A stretch of 64,000 nt of DNA from assembly GCA_038503035.1 (NCBI GenBank), contig JAVSML010024311.1, forward strand, positions 722,993-786,992, written 5' to 3'. Shown here in pieces: positions 57,823-64,000 of the stretch (position 1 is the stretch's first letter; every line of letters begins with the position of its first letter). Below the pieces are notes generated by a model, which searched no databases, was not told the origin of the DNA, and saw nothing but the letters and a program-made list of their open reading frames with translations. The position numbers and the translations under genes were made by a program. This stretch comes from Crocodylus rhombifer (lineage: Eukaryota; Chordata; Crocodylia; Crocodylidae).

Positions 57823-58380
57823 TCCATGCTTGTATTTGATATGGCAATGCATGTGCTGCTCTTAATGTGCTGTACTGCATAACACTTTATATACAGGCTA
57901 TAAAAGGTTGGCTGTAGGGAGGGAAGTCAGAAACAAAATCCCAAATCTTTCTCTGCCATGCAATAAAATCCACCTTTTTTCTGTCTGTGTAAATAATTTC
58001 ATTTTAGTGCACAGCCCCAGGAATGTAGGCCCATCATGAAAATATAAAATTCAATTTGAAGCCGAACATTGGCAATAAAAGTATTCCTAGGAATAATAGT
58101 CAAAGAAGGATTACGTTCTCCTTTACCTTAGTTGCTTTTCTTCTTCTGGCAAAGTCAATAAAGGCATTTATACATTGAACTCACAAACAGCAGAATTAAT
58201 ATCTGGTGAGGTTTTGTTGAATACACATACACATGTAAAATGGCTGCCAAGTGGCTCTCTTAGCCTCAGGTTTTATAAAACTGTGTGTCAAGGAAGCTGC
58301 AGAGGCCTATGCATCTGGATTATTTGTGAGGTCCAACTTCATTCCGAACTACCTCTCTGAAGTCTACTTCTTTTGGACAA
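57823..58380 (+). repeat. local direct duplication, copy 1
   Basis: It aligns in the same orientation to 61047-61651, about 3.25 kb away, with small indels. Shared anchors in order are 'gatatggcaa(t/c)gcatgtgctgctctta', 'aacactttatatacag.ctataaaaggttggct', 'caaatctttctctgccatgc', 'gtgtaaataatttcatttta', 'aaagaaggattac(g/a)ttct' and 'gaagtcta(c/t)ttctttt'. The best 200 bases look about 85% identical by eye. No frame is conserved between the copies. Confidence 0.85.
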
Positions 58381-59430
58381 AAAAAAAGACACTTCTTTTT
58401 TAAATTGTCTCCCATTTTATTTGCCATCATAGGATCAGAGGAAAAGACAGAAGAAAAGAAAAGGATCTTTATGATTTACCCTACATGTTCCATGTTCTCA
58501 GTATATCACTACTCACTCCTACCAACAGCTACACACACAAGTCTCACAACAGTCCCTATTTTACTTATATATTTTCTGTCAGGGGAATATTTTACTTATG
58601 TATTTTCTATCAGGGGAATCTTTTTGGTATATGCAAGTGTAGTGAGAACTGTGAACCAAAGTATGATGGCTTTCATATCATAAGTGAAACAACATTCTAT
58701 ATTGTAGAAGTAGCTAGGTAAATTTGTTTGGTGTCTGGGCTTAGGGCTAGAGTATAATTCAATAGCATAAAAAAGAAATTCAGAATTTTTTTGCATGAGA
58801 TATCAGCTTTATTTATACTGAATACAGATCCTTTCTGTTTATGATGTGCCCTGGAATCAAAACAGCAGTTGGAAAGAATGGTCTGGTAGCTACAGTGCTG
58901 GTTTGGCATGGCCTGCTCAGTTACACATATCTTCTGGTGTGATCTTCAGAGTCTGGCATTTGGGTCGAGTTCTGTTTTTGTTTCCAGTGTACAGCACTCA
59001 AGTTCCCAACTGCAATGAGGTCTGCCATATACTCTCTGTGTCAAAGATGCCTGTTGTTAAAAAGCGCAATGCCTGCATGTCATAAGGTGACATGCAAGGC
59101 AATGTCACCTTAGAGAAGTCAGCAGAGCCCTGGGATGTAATCCTGTTGACATAACATGACTGCCACAAAATTCTTGACTTGTTAGAAATGACAAAATAAG
59201 TACAATTTTTATACCAACCATATCTGAGAAATACTTCAACATTTGATGCTTCACTCTAAATAAGAACAATAAAGATGAAGTGGCTTCCATTATAAAGAGC
59301 AATAGCCATGTCAGATACCAATCAGTGTTTAACTCCATGCTTTATGAAGCAAATGTTGTATAGCTAAAAATGGGGAGCACTGTGAAGTTATTAGCGTTGT
59401 ATTTTACACTTACAATTTTTGGTGCTATTA
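58381..59430. other. unannotated sequence with a 31-bp tandem duplication
   Basis: No gene. Two adjacent 31-base copies (58557-58587 and 58588-58618; core 'ttttctgtcaggggaat') differ at two positions. Confidence 0.5.
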
Positions 59431-60410
59431 CGGGGGTGGCAAAATACAATGATTCTATTCAGCCCATGGTGAGTCCCTTGGCTCTGCCTGGCCCAGGCAC
59501 AGGGGTCACCCCAAACCATGGCATGTGTGGCCAGTCCCACTACCCTCAGGCATAGAGGTGTCACCTAGTGCAGACTGCAGCCTGTCCTATCCTTGTGTGT
59601 GGCTCTCAGGTACACTGGGAGCTATAGTCTGCAAGGCTGGGTGGTGCAATGATGGGGTGGGGGCAACATGGAAGCTGGACTCAGCTTCTTGGCAGCCCCC
59701 ACAGCGGTGGCTTGCTCTGCCCTCATATGTCTGGCTGCTGCTGCTGCTGCTGCTGCCAGTGTTTTTGCCACTGCTGCTGGACCAGGCCCTACTGCCTGGG
59801 CACCTTGGCCCACTGCCCTGCACCCACCGCTGGGGGCACCAGGTAGGCAGGGTCTCCATGGAAACCAGCCAGGATCCTTGCAAGAAGGGTGGATGGGATG
59901 TGGCTGCAGGCAAGTGGGGAGCAGCATCTGGGAATGAGATGGACAGGTGGGGTCAGGGCCAGGGTAGGGGCCAGGGTTGGGACTGGGGCTAGGGCCAGGA
60001 TTGCTGGGTGAAACCGGCCAGGTCCTGGCTCCGCATTGTCACCCCCTTGCAATCCTGGCCCCAGATCTGCCCACCAGTTCTACTCCCACACGCCAGTCCC
60101 CACCCACCCATGGTCCCATCCCATCTATCTGGTTAAGTGTTCCCTGCCCGTGGGGGTCCTGGGCCAGACTCCATGAAGACCCCACCCACCTGGCTGCCTG
60201 TCCACTCCATCTGGTGTCCCCAGTATTGGATGCAGGACAGATGGGCCTGGGGCTGGATAGGATCAGTTGGCATCTCTCCAGCTCCCCCTCTCCTGCTGTA
60301 GCTGTGATGGGGGGGGCTGAGGCTGGGTTAACCCTCCCTTCCCCCCGGTCCTCAACAGCTCTCCAAAACTCCTTAAGTGGCCTTCCAGCCCAAATAATTG
60401 CCCACCCCTG
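59431..60410. mobile_element. hAT-like non-autonomous transposon (980 bp)
   Basis: The left end cgggggtggcaaaa and right end ttgcccacccctg are inverted repeats of the CAGGGGTGGGCAAA type. The flanking octamers tgctatta (59423-59430) and ctctatta (60411-60418) share six of eight bases. The interior is GC-rich and includes a (CTG)n run at 59734-59757 and 'gggccaggg' repeats. Long open frames on both strands follow from composition; no transposase motif is present. Confidence 0.8.
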
Positions 60411-60654
60411 CTCTATTAACATCACCATATCCTATTAGCAATGGAATTGGCGGGGAGCAGGGTGGAGAGGGTCTTGCCTTCTGTGGTTTCTCATTGCTGT
60501 GGCACAAAATGCAGCAGTTGTGAACACGTGCACATGGAGCTTCAATAATGGTTCTATTTTCCTCTCTATAGAGTGTTCTGGCCAAGAATCCAAATCCATT
60601 TTATAAACTGGAGTTAATTTCTCCCCTGTACCACCTTAATTTTACGATCCCTAT

Positions 60655-60795
60655 TTTGTGTGTGAGGAAGCAGGGGCAAAAAGAGATAAATGAGATACCA
60701 AACGTTACAGAGGAAATTTGTGGCACAGCTGGGAATACAGCTCAGGGTTCTTGACTCTCAGGACTGTGCCTTAATCACAAGGCCATCTTTCCTCA
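60655..60795 (+). repeat. MIR-like SINE
   Basis: 'tgtgaggaagcaggggcaaa', 'gaggaaatttgtggcacagctgggaatacagctcaggg' and 'tgactctcaggactgtgccttaatcacaaggcc' follow the order of the MIR core and 3' part (gaggcacagagag ... cacagctgg ... gggattcgaacc ... ctctta.ccac). Diverged and ancient. Confidence 0.65.
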
Positions 60796-61046
60796 CTGAC
60801 AGAGGAAGGCCAGATTCTTGAAATTTGACAGTAGACAATGGAATTAGTTTCCTGTTTGCTTTCTTTTTATATATAGTTTATGGAGGGATGTCATTTTTTC
60901 ACTGAGGAATAGCAGGTATGCCTTTTTCTGCAGCTATCTTCATTTATTTTGTTTGGGCTTATAAAAGAATTAGCTCCATGAAAATGAGATCCATTGTACT
61001 TGGAAAAGCTAAACTGAATAGGACACCTTTTGTGCTCAAAAAGCAT

Positions 61047-61651
61047 AATTTCCTTGTTTGTGTTGTGTCTGATATGGCAACGCATGTGCTGCTCTTATGT
61101 TCTGTACTGCCATAACACTTTATATACAGCCTATAAAAGGTTGGCTTTGGGGAGGCTGTGGGAAGTCAGAAACAAAATCCCAAATCTTTCTCTGCCATGC
61201 AATAAAATCAAGTATTTTTTTGTCTGTGTAAATAATTTCATTTTAGAGCCGAGCCCCAGGAATGTGGTCCTCTGATGAAAATATATAATTCAATTTGAAG
61301 CTGAACATTTGGTGATAAAAGTATTCCCAGGAATAATATTTAAAGAAGGATTACATTCTTCCATACTTTAGTGGGTTTTATTCTTCTGGCACAATAAATT
61401 AAGAGCCCATGTACATTGTGCCCCCAAACAGCTCAGCTGATATTTGACGAGGTTCATTTGAGTTTTTTACACATGCTTTTAAAATGGCTACCATATTATT
61501 TACCTTTTCACTAAATCAATGTAAAGCTTTAAGATTTGTAGCCTTCTGTGTCATATAAGACCCAGAAGCTTGTGGATTTGAGAGGCAGGTAGGTCTAACC
61601 TGAATCAGAAGACAGTTGTTGGCAACTGTGAAGTCTATTTCTTTTGAATAG
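61047..61651 (+). repeat. local direct duplication, copy 2
   Basis: Partner of 57823-58380 in the same orientation. It keeps 'aacactttatatacag', 'tataaaaggttggct', 'caaatctttctctgccatgc' and the same order of anchors to 'gaagtctatttctttt'. The copies differ by many substitutions and short indels, so the duplication is old. Confidence 0.85.
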
Positions 61652-63159
61652 AAACGCTTAGAAATGTCTTTGATTTCCTTCACGGAAATAAGAAAAGAAT
61701 CTTACCCATGCTGTAAATACTTTAAAACCACTAACAGTCATGCACACAACATGCAAAGGCAATTATGTCTGAACTGTATGTGGTTAGAGAGATTACTGTA
61801 GGTGTCAAGAGGCTGTGCACTGCCAAATTCTTTTGTGGGGCAGGATGGTGTGGGCCCTAGTTTTTCCCTTCAAATGTTGAGCTGAAAGCTGTGCTAATGC
61901 TGGTGTAGCTCACGTAAGGAAGATTCTCAGGGTAGTGAAGAATCACAGAAGAGACTCTTCTGCCATCTCCTTCCTGCCTGTGCCTTCCCCCAGCACAGAA
62001 GTAAGGGCAGGAGAAATAGGGGGAGGTCAAGCTATCTTTATACCTCACACTCATCTGGCAGAATACCATCTTGGACCCACTGCATCCTGTACAAATTACA
62101 GCACTCTAAAGCTGTTCTAATCTGTTTAGAGAAATTAGGCAAGAGCATGGATAGCCCTAGGATTAAAGGAGCAAATAGTTTAAAGCCAACTTTTGCCTCT
62201 CCCACTTTCCCTAAACTGCACTGAGTGTATCTTGGTACCAGCTCAGGAACTGGTACCTTATACTTAGGAAAATCACTGAAGTGTACATGATTTTAGATTT
62301 ACCAAGGGGTCATGGAAAAGTCATTCAGACCTATGTCTCTTATTCTGGTTACGGAGAAAAGTGACTTTAAAAAACTTGTTATGTTCACTTTTGCTCAAAG
62401 GTATATTTTTATAATACTACTAAAATGCTAAATTAGGACGCTTCTGATATGTGGAACTTCCTGGCATGAAATCTTTTTGCCATAAAATGCATTCATCCCA
62501 AAGCTTAAGTGAACCTATTAGATTTAGAAGTTGTAACCATAGCAAACGTAATTTAAAGGAAAAAAAAATGTCAGCATTGTTTCAGCTTTAAATTGTGCAA
62601 TATGGTCTCATTCTTCCAGATGTATAATTCTTCTAAATCTCAAAGACTGAGTTGGGAACATGTTAGAATTCCAGTGGAATGTCATAGTGAAAAAGAAAAT
62701 TAGTTTTGATACATTACCATTAAGAGGGCCTTATAAAATATCATGGCAGAATGACCTGAAAAGAAAGTGTCAGTCTCAGTTAACTTTCATCCCAGCTGTG
62801 ATATCATCCCCCTTTTCTAGGATTCTGTGGCATTGCAAAAGCTCCCTGGAGCTAGATGTATTTGCTTTTCAGCTCAGCTTGAATTATTTCTATATTTGAC
62901 TTTATTGGATCTATATGTAGCTATTTTATGGTGCTTTACTATTTATGATGTATTTATTATCATTCTGTTATTTATTTTTCAGCATTTGCTGAGGGTTTTA
63001 TAAAAAGCTAGCCATTATTGTAATATCAGTAATTTGCAATATTTTAGCTTTCTTCCTTTGAAGAACTTCAGTGCTTCACAAATGATTATTAAGCCTCACA
63101 ATAGCTATATAAATTTAAGTCTTAATTGAATTCTCATTTTGGATAACGGTTACATGTGT
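61652..63159. other. unannotated sequence
   Basis: No supported gene. A small hairpin (ggtaccagctcaggaactggtacc) lies near 62234-62257. Confidence 0.4.
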
Positions 63160-63620
63160 ACATGTGCATCTACACATGTAATTAATGCTATTTAGACTTA
63201 CTGTGAAGTACGTACCGGGACCATCCACACACGCACATTTACTGCATAGTAACAGAAATTACTGCACAGTATGGGCATGTATCTACACATTCATGCCCAT
63301 ACTGCACAGTAAATATGGTGACTTACACCAACTTGAGCATAAATTTGATACCTGAATTTACGCCCGATTAGTTACTGCACAGTAACACACATGTAGATGC
63401 CTTACTGTGCAGTAACACTGTGTGTGTAGACTGACTTGGGACTAATATTAGTCCCAAATGAGTCCACACATAACATTAATGCACTTTAACACCTGCATGT
63501 GTAGATGCCGGCCTATTCCCACTTACTGCGCAGTAAATTTAAGCCGGCATAAATGCAGGTGTAAATATGCCCACTGTGAAGTAAATTAGTCCTGGGAACA
63601 CATCTACATGTGCATCCTTT
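63160..63620. repeat. cluster of palindromic repeats ('ttactgcacagtaa' family)
   Basis: It starts 'gtgcatctacacatgta' and ends 'acatctacatgtgcatcc', an inverted pair. Inside are at least five near-palindromes of the form actg(c/t)(a/g)cagta, two inverted copies of 'cccatactgcacagta' / 'tactgcacagtatggg' (about 63260-63310), and 'gggactaatattagtccc' (63439-63456), a perfect 18-base palindrome. It looks like nested or tandem MITEs of one family. No coding. Confidence 0.7.
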
Positions 63621-63854
63621 TGGGAGTAGATTTAATCCTTATAAGATTAAGTTGATCCAGGGCTGCTCCTGCTGTACTCTGACTTCCTGCAGCAGCCAGG
63701 GGGCGCTGCAGCCTCCAGCTGTAACTGCCTGGGGGCTAGGGACTCCAAGGGGGGATGGGGAGGCACATCTTGGCAAAGGCCTCCAAGGGTGTAGATGGGT
63801 AGACACAGCCTAGCAGGGGATGCTGTTCTAGGAGCCTGTAGTGAGTGTGCTATG

Positions 63855-64000
63855 GATGTTCCCCACCAAGTGAAGTGCCCCAGGGGTTGGTCCTGGAGCC
63901 AGTTTTATTCAATGTGTTCATCAATGACCAGGAAGATGGGATGGAGTGCACCCCCAGCAAATCTGCAACCAACACCAAGTGTGAGAGAGTAGTAGATATG
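63855..64000 (+). pseudogene. CR1 RT fragment running off the window
   Basis: With frame corrections the plus strand reads VPQGLVLEPVLFNVFIND followed by EDGMECTPSKSATNTK, which matches the CR1 block between the PQG motif and the catalytic (F/Y)ADDTK motif. The catalytic block is altered to SATNT, so the Asp pair is gone. It resembles the subfamily of the 35.7-40 kb copy (PQGLVLEPVLFNTFI). It continues beyond the window's right edge; its left limit is uncertain. Confidence 0.75.

Noticed and set aside
59525..60438. Long frames around a poly-Leu/poly-Ala stretch
   Set aside because: They lie within a hAT-like element and arise from a CTG microsatellite and GC-rich composition.
63160..63620. 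CRISPR-like array from regularly recurring 'actgcacagta'
   Set aside because: Spacing is irregular, the repeats are short palindromes with variable bases, and the genome is vertebrate.

Overview
This is a window of non-coding vertebrate nuclear DNA, most likely crocodilian. The base is AT-rich, there is a 400-bp assembly gap, and I find no host protein-coding exon or classical RNA gene that I can support. The crocodilian assignment is an inference. It rests on abundant CR1 retrotransposons whose 3' ends carry a short 'actatgaa'-type tail and the 'gggacctgagcagatcat' type of 3' end, plus many hAT- and Harbinger-like MITEs, CORE/MIR-like SINE remnants and TG...CA long terminal repeats.

Layout. 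1-18 kb is mostly unique AT-rich sequence with a gap (300-699), a Harbinger-like fragment (about 3.3 kb), a hAT-like element (7.4-8.5 kb), a GC-rich inverted-repeat element (11.9-12.6 kb) and MIR-like remnants. 18-23 kb holds a decayed CR1, a snapback tRNA-like repeat split by a hAT-like MITE, and a 51-bp minisatellite. 27-31 kb holds a solo LTR (minus strand) next to the best preserved gene-like object in the window: a minus-strand CR1 with a 712-codon open reverse-transcriptase frame preceded by a frameshifted endonuclease. 32-33 kb is a large foldback. 34.5-35.2 kb is the 3' end of a different LINE. 35.7-40 kb is an old minus-strand CR1 that has received three separate insertions: a 510-bp piece with a polyadenylation signal, a 1.26-kb gag-protease piece of a Ty3/Gypsy (Gmr1/SCAN-like) retroelement, and a 111-bp hAT-like MITE. 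41.5-43 kb is a LINE whose 5' half is inverted against its 3' half. 46.8-52.2 kb is a three-level nest (CR1-A interrupted by CR1-B, itself interrupted by a 1.38-kb LTR). 52-64 kb is unique sequence with palindromic MITE-like repeats, a Harbinger-like MITE, a roughly 0.6-kb local direct duplication, a hAT-like element and a CR1 running off the right edge.

There is no operon or pathway here. The 'genes' are transposon reading frames and the story is one of nested insertion. The most informative observations are the two insertions with long (15 and 19 bp) target duplications in one CR1, the twin-priming-like inverted LINE, the datable CR1/CR1/LTR nest, two LTRs with the same unusual promoter placement, and the duplicated segment at 57.8 and 61.05 kb. 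Family names are given from motifs read by eye; none was confirmed by a database search.
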